Source of the DNA: Sipunculus nudus
Taxonomy: Eukaryota; Annelida; Sipuncula; Golfingiida; Sipunculidae
Direction: 5' to 3'
Length of the DNA stretch: 64,000 nucleotides
Assembly (NCBI GenBank): GCA_026874595.1
Contig: CM049316.1
Location: forward strand, 75,935,676 to 75,999,675
A program made the position numbers and the translations under genes. The notes beneath the pieces were generated by a model. It searched no databases, was not told the DNA's origin, and saw only the letters and a program-made list of their open reading frames with translations. How positions within the stretch are numbered: position 1 is the first letter of the stretch; each line of letters begins with the position of its first letter. Positions 11,791 through 25,365 of this stretch are shown one piece after another.

Positions 11791-14205
11791 TATATTATTT
11801 CATAGTGTTCAGTTTAGCATTACCAACCCCCCTTTTCATTTGTTACCCTAAATGTCCCGTTTTTCATCATCGTAATCCCTAAAAATGACATGCGTACATT
11901 AATTTGACTCTCATACGGAAAGGTTGAATTACTTTTGTTGAAAATTGCATGATTACCTGTCATATCCAACACAAATATTTCTTGTTACAACACTGTGAAT
12001 GTTAATGGGCATAACTTTGATAAGTTGATGAACATGGCTTGAACGTCCTTCAAACACCTCTCCTTAACTCTCTCGCTTGTTGGTAGGTGGCACCACTGTT
12101 TTGAATTTGCCTTCACATACAACTTTGATGTTGCACTCTTTTTCTTTTGATATTTTCATTATTATACAGCACTGTTAGTATGATTAAAGAAATTTATTTG
12201 CATACACAATGCTTCTTCTGATAAATAGATTCGCTTATTAGAGAGATGAACTTTATGAGATTAAGATATAAGAATTAGATTTTCTTTTTGTTTTTACAAT
12301 TTGAAAACCGATGAAACTATTTGGCATAAAATTCAACATCTGCTTACAATTTGTCCTAACGACAACATGTTTTACCCCTTCACCTCAAAATGTCCAATAG
12401 ATAGTTCAAAGACCGCAGGTCGTAATCACGTGCTTTTAACGTTTCACCATTAAAATCAGATCAAGGCCCTGTGTTGCGGGTGTTCCATGCATTAACGGCA
12501 GCAAAAGGTCGTATCAAACGGTTGACAAACATACGCTGTATGTTTTTTTTTTTTTTGTGAAATACAGGAGGCGGATCGAGGGTAGGGTCAAGGGGTTTTG
12601 CCCCACTCTCCTCCTTCCCAATTTACATTGGCAGCAAAAGTGGCGTCAATTTATCTTCAGTTTTTATGTTCAAGCTTGGAGATTACTCCCAGGCATGCTT
12701 TGGTAATCAAAGTTGGTCCAACTTGTTTTAAATCAATTTATTAATCTAATGGTACACTGATATAAATATCAACTAGAGTGTTCTCTGGCATGACACAAGA
12801 GCTTAATAATCATAAAATTGAAGTATCAAGTTTTGCTAAACATTTTTTTTCTATTTATTGCTTTTTTGCAACGCGTTGCACCCATCAGGTAAGACCGTCT
12901 GATTGATATGATATCGTTCAAAAAGGTCAAATTTTGAGAATGTTTATGTTGTGTGGGCAATTAATGAATATACGTATAATCATAAGTTACCCGGTACGTT
13001 TGCTGCATTTTTTACTTGACGAAATAGTACAAGGTGCGTTCAACGGTTGGGTGGATTAAACAAGGTTACGATACAATGCTGTGGCTTGGGAAGGCAAGGT
13101 CCATGGATATGAGAGTAAAAGCGAATATCTTTATTGGACCGTATAGTTGTCCGTGTTTAGCTGTGTCAGGTGATGTTTTACCAAGGGCATCTCTCTGATC
13201 AGCATTAACTTGAAGGAATACATCTTTTAAAGAGCAACAAAGCTGTTTTAACGGAGATTATTATAAAACTCTTTTTGCAATTATTGTTAAATTAAAAGGG
13301 GAAAATCAAGATGTTAATTGTTTTAGCAGATTAGGATTGCATTTGCCCACAGATATTTTTGGGGCCATATTGTAGAGATCATAACCAGGATGCATGGCGG
13401 CAAACTTGTGAGTCTCTGAGTTGATGTATAAAATTCTATATTTCAACTATATACAGTATAGGGGCTGCCAGGCCTATGCTCAGGGCTTGGCCCTCAGTTT
13501 CTAACTGACTCTCATCACGTAGCATGTATCCCAGCAAGATTCATACACCACTAGTTAACCAATCAGAGACTCACATGAAGTGTCACAAAGGCTTAAATAA
13601 AGAAAGGTGTGCACGGGAGCCGAATGAATGTGCAATCAGACTGAACAGAGTTGCCATGGAAACAAGGCTTAGCAATTACAGTCATTGTGTAGGTACCCGT
13701 CAACTCAGCTAAGGGATATCTCAAGTCTTACACTTGAATCAACAATTAATTTACACCTACACTTTTCATATTATATAATCAGAACAAATATACAGACAGT
13801 GAAGATTGTATACATAATAAAATCACTGTCCCTCAGATCCTTACAATGTGAGCTTTGGGTATTCAACAGGGACAAGCCATGCAAAACCCCAAGAATGTGA
13901 GAGCATTCTAGACGCAAAGCAGTCTGTGGCTAATTCATGGTTTCGTGTGGATAAACTTAACCTCGTGCGACCGTAATGAAAAAAGAATTAGGGGAAATAT
14001 GAAAAGATGGTCGTTAATATGTATTTCCGTGAACTTGTACTGTGAACACGAAGTAAGTATTGAGCTGCAACCTCAAGCTAAAGAAATGTCTAACGCCTGA
14101 TGAAATGTCTAAGTAAGACTGACAGGCCGTCAGTTAAATGAATGACTGCAGTCAGGTATATTCCGGGGTATCACATCTGGTGTAAAATTATTTATTACCT
14201 ATGCT

Positions 14206-14207
14206 GT

Positions 14208-14288
<81 letters not shown>

Positions 14289-14455
14289 CAGGCAGATAGA
14301 TGATGAAAAACCATGCTGGTCCTTGTATATAGGTGGAAAAAGTATGAAAGGCACAGAAACGTACGTTCACTTACGGTGGGGATTAAACCCATGATCTCAA
14401 CATAGTCGTGTGCCTCAACAACTTGGCTACGCAAGATTCCCTTCCCCCTGTGTAT
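14206..14455 (-). mobile_element. tRNA-derived SINE, copy in unit A
   Basis: On the minus strand an A-box-like GTAGCCAAGTTGTTGAGGC (14417-14435) is followed by a B-box-like GGGTTTAATCCCC (14379-14391). A tRNA-unrelated body follows, then a (CT)n(TA)n tail, which reads as (TA)n(GA)n at 14210-14285 on the plus strand. There is no convincing acceptor stem, so it is not a functional tRNA gene. It is paralogous to 37500-37735 through the segmental duplication. Confidence 0.65.
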
Positions 14456-15425
14456 TTGCACAGTTTTATAGGAACCAGCGAAGTGACGTCACTTATGAAG
14501 TGACTTGCCATGACACCTCTTCCTTTGCGAAGTGTTCTGGTAAAATTAAGAATGTATTATAGCTATTGATTTCTTTGTTCATCTATGATTTTACTCATAT
14601 TTGGTTTTATATATATTATATATTTTATATATATTGTTACATATATTTGTTTATTATGCCCAGGATTTCACATAACTAATCATGTGCTTGACATTCTGAT
14701 TCGTATTAGGCGCAAGCCCTGTGCGTTGCTAAGGGAACCGCATTTGTTGAACTCTGGCTTGCTTGCAGAGTGTAAACACACAGCGCTTTCGTTGTGTTCT
14801 TAAAGCTTTGTGTTTGTTCCTTGGAATTTTCCGTGCCTAGAAGTTTCTGAACATTGGGTGAATAAGCTTACAAAAGGGGCTGTGTTTAGAGCCGGGAGGA
14901 AGGAAAATACCAGCGGGCACTAAACTATGCGACTGTCTCGTCAGTCTCGGGACCAACTCCGAAAATTGCATAGTTACAGATATTCTATGGACTTTATTCA
15001 GACTCTATACAGTTTTCAACAGATTGTCTTCAGTTTGCCTTTGGGATTTTTCCTGAACTCACTTCCGAATAACAACAGATTGACTTCGAGATTTAATTTG
15101 GACTATTCACCGGGAAAGATTTACTTGAACTGTTCACGTGGATTATTTGTGCTAAAAGATTTGTGTTTGACTGTGGCAGTTGTGGTATCCAGAAATCAAA
15201 GCCTAGGATGCCGACTCTGATGATGTAAATTTTTATTTTTGTTATGTCTAAAATACTGTGTAATTGTATTGATTTAGTATATAGTAATGTTAGGATTGTT
15301 CTAAGAATGAATTATTATTATTTGTTAAAAGAACACTGATTTCTATATTCATTCCCCTAGACAATTCACGCTGCCTAGTTTACAAGATTTATCTCAGTTT
15401 TTTTGTATTGTTTTAACATCTTAAC

Positions 15426-16520
15426 ATGGCAGATTTCAACCCTGAGGCATTCGTTGAAGATCCAGAACCTGATCTACTTTAACTTACAAAAAGATTAGTC
15501 GGTGCGTTTTGAACAACACTTAGGGTTAGTTTTGAAAAGAGCTTTGAGGAAGCCTGATATAATAGCTAAAATCATGCAAGGTCTAGTTAGCAAATTTTAA
15601 TTGAAGAGAGTGAAGTTGAAACATACAAAAATGACAGCCTTGCTATGCAGTTAGAATTAGAAAAGTTAGAAATGGAACATGAGTTAGCATTAAAAAAATG
15701 AGAATTAGATAAAACAAAGAAAACAGAGGGCAAAACATGAGACAGAAAGAGAAATTGAGTTAAAACGACTGGAGTTTGAAAGACTTTAATTAGAACATGG
15801 TCAACATGCTGCCCCAACTCACAGTATTAATGTTACTGAACACGTTAGGCTTGTCCAACCTTTGCAAGAAAACAGGATGATAAATATTTCTTACACTTTG
15901 AGAAGGTAGCTAAAAATTTAAAATGGCCTAGGGAAAATTGGACATTACTATTACAAAGTGTAGTGACTGGCACGCCACAGAAATTTATATAGAGCTTTCA
16001 GTAGAAGCCGCTGCTGACTATGACCAGGTTAAACGGTTAATCCTACAAGGTTATGAGTTAATTGCGGAGGCTTACCGCCAGAGATTCAGAAATTTAAAAA
16101 TGCTTAAAGATTATAACTAGGTAGAATTTGCTCGGACTAAAGAGCAGTTGTTTGATGTTATTTTTGAAAATGTAGTGAAAGATTATGTTAATTTGCGCCA
16201 GTTGATTTTGCTTGAAGAATTTAAGCGCTGCATTAACGCAGATGTTAATACTTTTCTTGATGAGAAAAGTCCTGAAACATATGACATTTCTGCTCAATTG
16301 GCTTGTGATTATTCATTAACACAAAATGTCCTATACTAGCAAATCCAACCAGTCATTTACAAAAAAAAATGTAAATCAGTATGGTCAAATGAAGTTAAAG
16401 CGCAGTCACACAGTACTAGTGCTCATGATAGTAGAAAACATTGCTACACTTCAGTCCACGTCCACTGTGTCTGAGTCAAATAAAGACCAGTCATTTTTTA
16501 AGAAAATCTGTAATATCTGA
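15426..16520 (+). pseudogene. gag remnant of the gypsy element
   Basis: It begins at ATG 15426, just after the LTR. The reading frame is broken many times by stops and frameshifts. A Glu/Lys-rich coiled-coil-like stretch lies near 15600-15790. It is followed by segments resembling the capsid core of mollusc and fish gypsy elements: TEHVRLVQPLQE (about 15837-15872), a KWP..NWTLLLQ-like stretch (about 15915-15955), YELIAEAYRQRFRNL (about 16052-16096) and LRQLILLEEFKRCINAD (about 16195-16245). The YEL..EAYRQ.FR signature is characteristic of this gag type. Function is lost. Confidence 0.8.
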
Positions 16521-17009
16521 CTACTGGAAATAAACAAAGTTTAACCTTTGGTTTTGTTTCAAAATCTACGCATAGCAAAGTACAAGAACCAAGCTGTTTT
16601 CATGTAAATAAGGGAACAACTCCTTTATTGACTCTAATAAAGAGATTGATGCTATGGATGCCAACGTGCCGTCTGAAACCGTAGCTTGCGGGGTAAAAAT
16701 CTCATTTGATTCATGCGAGGAATTTAATAAGGCTAGGTCCTTTCAAGATTACTGTGAAGAGTATTTTGAAAATAAGGGTAAGTCCTTTTATGTCTTTTAT
16801 GAGAGTATTTCAAATGAGGCCTGGTCCTCTTATGACAAACAGAAGTTTGTTTTTGCTTAGGGAAATTCCTCTGTTGACTCCCATCAGGAGTTGTTTATAA
16901 ATAAAAAGATGTAGATTCCTTTAAGGACTCTGAAAAAGTGTTTATAACTGATATTTTCAATGTCAGTTCTTTGTTTGAGGAAACTGATGTAGTAGCTTCC
17001 TCTTCAACT

Positions 17010-17400
17010 CAGAAATGGAGTTATTTGAGCCATTCATACATGGTGGTTTTGTATAACTTCCAAATGATTTTTCAGACTCTCCCATTATTAGAGTTTTAAG
17101 GGAAACTGGTTCAGGCCAAACTTTCATGTTAGCAAACACTTAGCCATTTTCGGTTCTGCTTCACAGTATACATTTAAAATCAGATTTGATTTCTAGGAAT
17201 ATTACTGTGGGCATAAGAACTACATTAGCCTTTAAGGGAATTCAGTTGCTACTAGGCAATGATGTTTCGGTGAAAAAGTACAGCCTGTACCAATAGTGAC
17301 AGAACAGCCGTCACTTGATTAAGACACTGATCCTGAAAGTCAGGAAATTCCTGGTTTGTATCCTTCATTGCTATAACTAGGTCTATGACCAAGAAAACAC
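17010..17400 (+). pseudogene. Retroviral-type aspartic protease remnant of the gypsy element
   Basis: One frame with internal stops reads RVLRETGSGQTFMLA (about 17090-17135), where gypsy proteases have the D-T/S-G active-site context LRDTGA. It continues with HLKSDLISRNITVG and GIQLLLGNDV, which match the later protease segments. The catalytic Asp appears as Glu, and stops interrupt the frame, so it is inactive. Sequence homologous to RT does not follow. Confidence 0.7.
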
Positions 17401-17897
17401 ACATGAGAAAAATTGTCAAGATTATAACACTCTGGGAGTCACTAGTGACTCGTCTAACGACTTGCCTGTACAGGATGCAGCATTTTCAAGGTCAGAACTT
17501 ATCGCGTAACAGCATAAGGACGCTGATTTCATGATTGTTTCCCTGGGCAGTTTTTAAAGATGAACTGTCACAGAACCCAGTTACCCAGGACTTATTCAGC
17601 TGTGCATGTGACAATGTAGGTATCCAGGTACTGTACACTTTATTTATGACACTGTGTAATTGTATTGATTAGCTGTTGTACTGTTGTTATACTATGGAAT
17701 TGTATTGATTTAGTGTATTGTAGTGTTAGAGTTGTTTAAAGAAGAAAATATAATTATTTGTTAACAAAAAAACATTGACTTCTTTATTCATTCCGCTAGA
17801 CATTTCACACAGCCTAGTGTTACAGAATCTGATTTTTTTATCTCAATAATCAAATTTATTCTCGTCACGACTACGTGATCTGTTGATATATATATAA

Positions 17898-18300
17898 GGG
17901 GCTTTACGACCTTCAGCTGGGAGACCTGCACCACTTGGTATGAGTATAGTATATTTGCCTTTTATATTCCTTTTTATATAGTATATTTGCATTTTGAATT
18001 GTATATTTTCATAGTATATGTGTATTGTATATTGTATATTTATATCATATGTGTATACTACTGAAATGTTACTGTACCCAGGACACTATTGAATATCAGC
18101 TTACTTGCTAATGGGCTTCCTCGTAAAATATCTTTGTATTAATTTTAAACATTAAAACCACAATAAACCTCTGTGCCCTGTTATGTTCCAGTATCGCACG
18201 TGCACCCCGCCCAATCCTTTTGTGCCCCCGAGAACAATAGGATCAGTGTCAGTCATTAAATTTTCCCCCAATACGCACAATGTATAATCTCGTAATCTAT
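17898..18300. repeat. Interspersed repeat, partner of 9158-9555
   Basis: It has the same order of blocks as the upstream partner: GGGCTTTACGACCTTCAGCT, the TATATTTGCC repeats, a block with GTTATGTTCCAGTATCGCAC, and AATCTCGTAA at the end. It adjoins the gypsy right end and is absent from the corresponding place in unit C. Confidence 0.7.
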
Positions 18301-20309
18301 ATATATATATTACGAGTATACAAAAGCAAGGTACGCCAAGGTATAATTGTATGTAGCCAGTCTAAATACGAACCAGTCCCTTTGGCACGGCGCCGTTTAA
18401 TAAATAACATTTCTTGCCTGCTGTTGGATACGTCATCCCGCCGCTCCATGGGACCTTTTATGTAAACCATAACATCCAGCTGAGCCGACATCCTGTGTAA
18501 GTGCTGTTGCTCGTTAATACACAGTAAGTGATAAGCATGTTTGTATTTTATTTAGCTCCATTTACAGTAAAAGCGGTTGTCCCTTGTACAACATTTTTGT
18601 TCAATGCACAATGCAATAACAGTGGTCTGATTACAATTCTGACCTCTTACACACAACACGATGTCTGGAACGACTGCCATGTACAACCGCTGCGTGACGA
18701 GCGTAACAGCTTGTGAGCAATAAAATAAATGGCTCGTCACGATAGAGACTAATTTCAGAGAGTTGTCAATTCACATGTATTATTTTGTGTTACTTCATCA
18801 TTCGTAGCCTAATGCTATGATTATGGGCTGTTTACCATGATATCAATACAATATGACTGAAGGCCTCTGAGAAGCAGTCCTCGGTATGGCCTGTATCACG
18901 ACTCAGGTTAAGCTTACCAGCGCAATTTAAGTGACTACTGATTCTTGTAATCGTGGCTAAGTGTGCGCCCGCCTCTCTCGTCAATACGCAAAACAAGTAT
19001 TTAGCTTGATTAGCAAAATGATGTGGACAAGCGGGACAAATGCACAATACTTTGTCTAGTTATTATTCATGGTCTTAACTTCATTTGCCATGAATAACAC
19101 AGAGAAAAGTTTGCTGCTTTCATTTAGACAGTGCTGTTCTCAAATATGGGCCTAATCCTAAGAACAATAAGAAAAGAGCAAATTATGACATTTGTTTCTA
19201 GTATATGTTGAATTTTAATGGATAATCATTATTTTAATAATTTTGATAGCATAATTGTATTCCTTGCTCATAAAAAATATAAGTTTAGACACTAAGATTG
19301 TTTTCCTATGTTTACCTAGAAACCGAGATTTTACCATGTACGTGTTTCTACATGGCGGCCATCCAAGATGGCTTCCATAATGCATTTTTAGGAAATGGTT
19401 ACTGTCAAAAACTGAAAGGTATGGCCGTGAATAACACATATAAAAAGTTGTCCTTTTACCCAGCGTGTCCCCCTGCAAATCTAGGTCTATTCCGCCTGAT
19501 TAAAGAGACTAATAACTGACGTGAACCGAGGGTGACGTAGTGATCGAGAGTTTAACTGAGGAAAACGTTAATTCTCTTAGTTGCGTATATCAAAGAGAAC
19601 AAACCATATTAATATTTGCACAATCAATACCTTTAGTTAAAACAGCTAGTAAGGAGGAGGTGTCGACTGTAACGACGTTGTTTTTTTTCTTGATTTATAA
19701 CCTATTAATATGCTGTTTTGAGAGTATATTTCTGATAAAGCCAGAAAGTTTTGGCTGATAGACAAAAAAGCAGCGTTTGAAACGAAGATCTATAGTAAAT
19801 ATCCGCTGCGTGAGGAGTGAACACAGAAAATATAAACTTTTATAAATAAATTTTTCCTCAGCGGAGTGTATATATCCTTTAAATTTCTGTTTATTCCTGC
19901 ATCACAGCTATTGTAAAAGTTTTCAGAAACAATCATTAAACAGGAACGTTTCTTGATCATGCGGTCTGCATAATGTTAAAACATAGCCGCGTTCTTAGAC
20001 TCCAGCTCTGCAAGAACACGTGCCAATTCCGGGGGCAGTATGTACTTCAGCATTTGCAACACATGTGCATTTTGATTAGGTATACTTGGTTTGTACCACG
20101 CTAGGTATTTACTGGGGTAATTTTGGCCTGATACGAATGTTGTGTTCGTCTGTCGTTTCTATGGTTCCTGTCCTAGCTGAGATGAATATATAGTTTCTAG
20201 GAACATACTTATTAATTTTATTGAAATACAAATAAATATATATATCCTCTGAACAAAAAAAGTATTTGTTTTAAATTTTAGACTCCAGAGTTGTATTTAA
20301 GGTTTTTTT

Positions 20310-20470
20310 ACAAGCTTTTTGAGTAAACAACATGAAGGGGAGACAGGGATGGTGCATTACCTCGCCAGTTGAGTGATAATGAGTGAATCACCCGCTGACT
20401 GTCACCACTCGGCCGAAGTCCCTCCCAGAAATAAACACCAGGACTAGAATCACGGTTACCACGTTTTAAG
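20310..20470 (-). repeat. Dispersed repeat, inverted relative to 34790-34895
   Basis: The minus strand contains CCGAGTGGTGACAGTCAGC followed by GGGTGATTCA and CTCAACTGGCGAG. The plus strand at about 34815-34890 has CCGAGTGGTGACAGTTGGC, AGGTGATTCA and CTCAACGGGCGAG. The class of the repeat is unknown. Confidence 0.6.
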
Positions 20471-21040
20471 TTATCCCTGATACTCTGAAGAAATTGTCTC
20501 AATGTCATTCAATCAGAACAGCATTGTTATATAAAAAATAAAAATAAGTAACCAGCAAACATTTGGATGCCCCTAGGCGCGTACACAAGGTCAAGGTTAA
20601 CTGAATAATAGATGTAACCCAACATCAAATGGTAGATAATTGTTAAAACCAGGAATACTCTTTTTGTATTAATTAATTGCAGATTATAAGGTTCAGAGAC
20701 AGATTTGATATTATTATTGAGTCAGCTGCTATCAGGAGCCCGACCCTTGTTGTGTAACGAATAACCTTAATATTTTAAGGTTTATATGACCCTTCTTATA
20801 TCATCATAAAGTTATTTTATTGTTAGCGTCTTTTTTTCTTAATTTATGTCATGCCATCATTTGATATTTTATAAAAAAATATGCTAGATTAATACAGAAA
20901 AAAAATCCCTTTTTCCAAACCCGAATTAAGTGTTGAGAAGCATACATAAAAATCTTTCACTATTATTACTACATCGAATGCGTGTTTAATGAAACACTAT
21001 AGAATAGGTCAAAACTGAGTGTTCGATGTACCATATGCAG

Positions 21041-22168
21041 GACAAACGCTTCATCTTGATGTTCACCTGTGGACAACAAGAAGAAAATTTTACAGAACGT
21101 GGTATTGCAGGCATGATGGAGGTGATAACATGGCATATCCACGTGAGTGCATATAATTAACCTAATGATTTCCCTACTAAACATACTCTTGGCATTGTGT
21201 GTTTTTTTTTTATTTTCATATAATACCACTTCCTATTTTAACAAATTTTCCAACACTCTACAGGGACACGTCTAAACAATGGATGTGTATTACAGTTACT
21301 TGTAAATATGGATATGTAAAATAAAAAGGGACGTTTAAACTGTAGGCGATACATATTTGAAATTTCCTTTGTAGTATGACAAACAAATTTTTAACCCTGA
21401 CTAAGAAATGTTCAGTTACCATTTCCAACAACCCATTGATATGTCATAAATTTACCAATGGAATAAACCACATTTATATGTACATAGCATGTTTCTAGCT
21501 TGTGAGAATAACATCTTATGAAAGTCTGGCTCCTGGTTTAACTCTGCTAATTGAACTGGTAAAACGAATATTAAGTTAGAAAAAGCCTGAGTTCTCAAAC
21601 CTTTTTTAAGGTCAATAGGGAATGGCATTTTTTAGGTATTTCTATTAAAACGATTGGCTAAATCTTCTTATGACCAGGGGACAAAACAGCAAATACCAAT
21701 TTGATTTTCTAATCAAATCAATTACATCACAGCAAATTTTATTATTTATTTTCGTAAAAATAAAGTTCAGAGATCAAATCTAAGATTTCTCCTAGAAATA
21801 TAAATAACAATGTTAGATGAAGGGGTAGAACCAACATTTTGGCCTTATGTTGTCTAGTATCTTATATTTATACGTCAATATTTTGCCAGGTTTGTTTTAA
21901 CGGTATTGGGGCTCACGTACTCCGACCACACATTACCTATTCACCGGGATTAAAGGATTTGACAGCTCGTCAGAAACAGTTGAGGGACTGGGAGGAAAGA
22001 TTACCAGGGCTGTTTCAAGAAAAAACACTCTTCATGTTTAAAAGAGAGGATTTTGAGCCAGTCGATGGTGATTTCACCAAAGGCCTCGTGCTGAAAGATG
22101 ACATCCTGAAAAGAACTACTCACAATACCCCGGGACAAACTCTAGGAAAACCTGTTCCACATTTCTAG
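21041..22168 (+). pseudogene. NQO1-like: NQO-like quinone reductase, copy A: 5'-truncated, exons 3 and 4 only
   Basis: Exon 3 is 21041-21142 (102 nt, 34 codons, preceded by ATGCAG and followed by GTGAGT). Exon 4 is 21890-22168 (acceptor TTTTGCCAG, stop TAG). Both reading frames are open and closely match copy C, and the intron between them is also alignable with that of copy C. No exon 1 or 2 is found between the last paralogous upstream block (about 20760) and exon 3, so a deletion removed the start, the dinucleotide-binding N-terminus and the PLQ flavin-contact segment. The product could only be made as a fusion or alternative transcript, so I treat it as a partial gene. The family reduces quinones with NAD(P)H through bound FAD. 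Confidence 0.85.
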
Positions 22169-23249
22169 GGGTGAAGCAAACAAAATATTTGAATATTGCT
22201 TCGATTTATCCAATGGTAATGATCTATCCTGTTTGTTATACATCACTTTTTTAATCGCCTATCATATTCCTGAATTATTGGCTCGGGTCGATGTGTTATA
22301 TTTATAATCATTATAGTCTAAACACTACCTTGTACGCGAAAGGCATGACTGCGGTACCGACAGCCTCGTAAAAAGTTAAAAGACTGCCCCGGTTATAATA
22401 TAATTTGTTTATGTATATAACATGTATATATATTATACAATATAGTAATATATGCCGAGTCTTATTCAATTTAGGCGGGTTGTCATATGAACACTCCGAT
22501 GGACAGTTGTACATTTTAATTTTTGGTCACTGAATAATAACTGTATTGATATTTTATTGTGATTGGCAGTTATATTTGGGTAAGCGATGTTGAATTTAAT
22601 GTTTTAGGCTTTTTATTATTTAATAAAGGTGATGCTCAACCACACGACTTTTGAGTTCAGAAAAATATATTTTCTTAGCAGTTCACAGAATATGACTCCA
22701 TTCACTAGTCTTCACATAGTATATTATAATTAATGAATGGATGAATGAATGAATTATTTTATTTCAGACACATAAATTGGTCTGTACACTGATGATAACT
22801 GTGACAGTATAACGAAAGTGATGGTGTAATAGTTCGGTGCTGTGCACGCTGGTGAAAGGTTACATAATGTATCCACTAATATATTGCAATAACAGTGAAT
22901 ATTGAGTTAAATAAATGTAGTAGGTTATATACAGCTTTTTACAGTTATGATTTACCCAATAATTCAAAATTACTCATTGAACTGACATCCACCATACAAT
23001 CATATCGGGTGCATCGTCCTAAAGGCATTATTGAATACTGCTTTATCTTTTCATAGGTACTACAGTTAAAGCTGCACCATTGGCTAGGGCAATACTTAGT
23101 TCCAAAGTACCTTAGAAATAAATGCAGTCTTAGAAAATGTATACAGGATCCTAGGAACACAACAAATCAAAGGTCAGCGGTACCTCACAAGGTACACTGG
23201 AGCATGCACTAAATAAAACCTTTAGTAAAAGCACAGAGTCTTTAACAGT

Positions 23250-23535
23250 GTCTAGATCTCCTGGAATAGTGACCCTGGACCCCGGCTAGCGGCACTTTAC
23301 CGGACCTCACTGGACACAAGCTGGCAGTACTTCACTGGATACCTGCTGGCAGCACCTCATTGGACATCCGTTCACAGCAACTCACTGGACACCCGTTCGC
23401 TGGCAGCACCTCACTGAACATCCGCTGGCAGCTCCCGACTGGTCACCCGCTGGCAGCAACTCACTGGAAATCACTGGACACCGGCTGACAGCACGTCACT
23501 TGACCTAACTGGACACCCGCTGACAACACCTGACG
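23250..23535. repeat. Satellite-like tandem array, short form
   Basis: Imperfect units built on CACTGGACACCCGCTGGCAG and CACCT recur about 10 times, some partly deleted. The array is markedly GC-richer than its surroundings and lies about 1.1 kb downstream of the copy A stop. The homologous longer array lies downstream of copy C. Confidence 0.88.
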
Positions 23536-23540
23536 CAAAA

Positions 23541-24860
23541 GTCCGAACTCCAGAATTTTATAAGCGCAGTCAACTACTGGCAGGTGTTATGTTTTTAAAC
23601 TCACATTTATTTTATCTTCGATTATTTAAGAATACGCATACCTCTTTCATTTATTTACATCATGTTTACATGGAGTATTAAACCAATCAGCTAACACAAA
23701 GCTGGTCTACCCTGGTGCCCTGTACCAATTAAAAGAAAACAAATATTAACTAAATTATCAATACAATGCATTTCTAATACACAGGCTCACAGTATAAAAC
23801 AGGAACAATTTTATAAAGTGAATTCCTAAGGAACCAAGCATATTTAGAATGTATATAATATTTATACTTATAAAAGCAAGCAGAGCACTAAAATATCACA
23901 GTCAGTATATATATATATATCTATAATGTGGAGTACGAAGCAATTATCATACTATATTCTGTGACATTAATGGACTTGGCCATAGCAATATTCTGAGAAA
24001 GCAACATGGACTGAAATTAATTACAACTCTTGTTTATCATCAATATTGGTTAGTAAAAAGAGTGCTACACAAACAAAGACTAAAATATGCAATTTTAACA
24101 TATATCATGTAGCCGATCATTTCTCTAAAATTTCTCCATTAATTCGTTTTTGGAAAAAGCACATGATGCAGCTTATCTAGAATCACTGGAAAAACTATTC
24201 CAGACTTTTAGCCCACCAAATGGTGAAGACTTTTTCAAATAACTAGTTTTAGGTTTAGAAACGATTAATTTATACTGACAGCAGCTTGTGCCCGTGTGAG
24301 CTTGGTTAACAAAAAGAAAACCATCACCCTTGTGGAACAGGAATCATTATGCAAACACATTATCAAATTAACACTTCAGTAGAATATGAATAGCGTTGAT
24401 GTACATTCATCTATCCCAGCATCATGGAATTTATATTTCTATCTCAGTTTTTGGTTATAATTCGGTCAGCTCTGTCTTTTTTCTTTTGTATCATAATAGA
24501 CGATAGGTAGACGATAAGGAACACCCCAGATGCTTAGGGCATAGTCTATTTGTGTTTCAATAGTCAGTGATTGTACAGAAAGATAGCTTGATATACGGTT
24601 AAGAACTCCTGTATTTTTGTAGTTATTTGTTTATAGCTACAGGTTGCTGTAGTCCAGGCTTCATTCCTGCGCGCTCCATAAGCGTCATTTTAAGATTAAG
24701 ATGGAACCGATTGACGAGATGCCACCAAGCCAAGCAGGAAGTCGCGAGAGATCGCCACCCTTTGACCCGCACGAAGACCGAGGAAGGCCACAGCAGACAC
24801 ACCCGCAAAGCCCCGAGCGGCCAGGCACCGGCACCGTTCCAATCAGCATATAGGGCGGGA
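23541..24860. other. Anonymous AT-rich sequence
   Basis: A short (TA)n at about 23907-23921. No exon or element recognised. The overlapping frames at 24623-25012 extend into the left TIR of the transposon and are not supported as genes. Confidence 0.45.
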
Positions 24861-24872
24861 TCATGTGTAATT

Positions 24873-25036
24873 CCGTAGGATTTTTGTGCCGAAATTATTT
24901 TTTTTTTTGCAGATTTGACATTATTAGAGACTAAAGTAAGAGAAAATTTTAGGGTCCACATTTTTACGGGCAATAGGACACCTTTATCCCGGTCTTTCAA
25001 AATGGCCGCCACCTAACTGGCTCAGGGTCATATCTC
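24873..25036. repeat. Left terminal inverted repeat of the Academ-like element
   Basis: Pairs with 31183-31293 on the opposite strand. It carries a roughly 55-bp segment between the GATTTGACA block and the ATGGCCGCCA block that is shorter in the right arm. Confidence 0.75.
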
Positions 25037-25365
25037 TGGAACCAGTTGTCGGATTTTAATGATTTTTGTGTTTATCCGGAGGTTTTCGATGGTACTGAAT
25101 ACGATCATACGGGTTTACACAGACTGGGGGCATATGAATTGGTCGTAAGGTCAAGATCAAGGTCATAACTGAAATACAAACTCAACACTGGACTGTACAA
25201 ACGCTTGAATATTAAACATGTACCAAACACTGAAATACTAGATGTAACACAAGCAAGTTCTATGATGTGAAAATAATATACATGAAATAAGATAGGTAAG
25301 GCCAGTTTATATTAAGCTTGTTTAAGCTTCGCACGTTTGATTTTCGCATGGCTATACGGATAGGC

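Larger units (their letters stand above)
14635..17895 (+). mobile_element. Ty3/gypsy LTR retrotransposon, gag-pro remnant lacking RT and integrase
   Basis: The 5' LTR begins near TGTTAC at 14635 and reaches about 15384 or slightly beyond. The right-hand copy is 5'-truncated (about 17630-17895). Both carry GTGTAATTGTATTGATT and end in a block with TTCATTCC and CTAGACA. Between them lie a decayed gag and a protease remnant but no reverse transcriptase, RNase H or integrase, although those would normally occupy several kb. A solo LTR of the same family lies at 47927-48599. The element sits in what is a TA tract in the paralogous segments. Confidence 0.85.
12240..23540. repeat. Segmental duplication, unit A (partner 35580-46510)
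   Basis: Collinear with 35580-46510. Matching landmarks include AGATTTTCTTTTTGTTTTTA (12277/35632), the GTATCAAACGGTTGA block (12511/35882), the GTTCAACGGTTGGGTGG block (13038/36391), the tRNA-like SINE with GA/TA tail (14206-14455/37500-37735), the TAAATACGAACC block (18363/38034), the last two NQO exons and the satellite (23250-23530/45850-46505). Unit A differs by a gypsy insertion near 14635-17895 and by loss of NQO exons 1 and 2. Confidence 0.85.

Noticed and set aside
24623-25012. A 129-codon minus-strand frame and its plus-strand partner
   Set aside because: It runs across the left TIR boundary of the transposon. Its NVKSAKKK-like stretch is matched by translated right TIR sequence at 31226, which shows it is inverted-repeat DNA rather than a gene.
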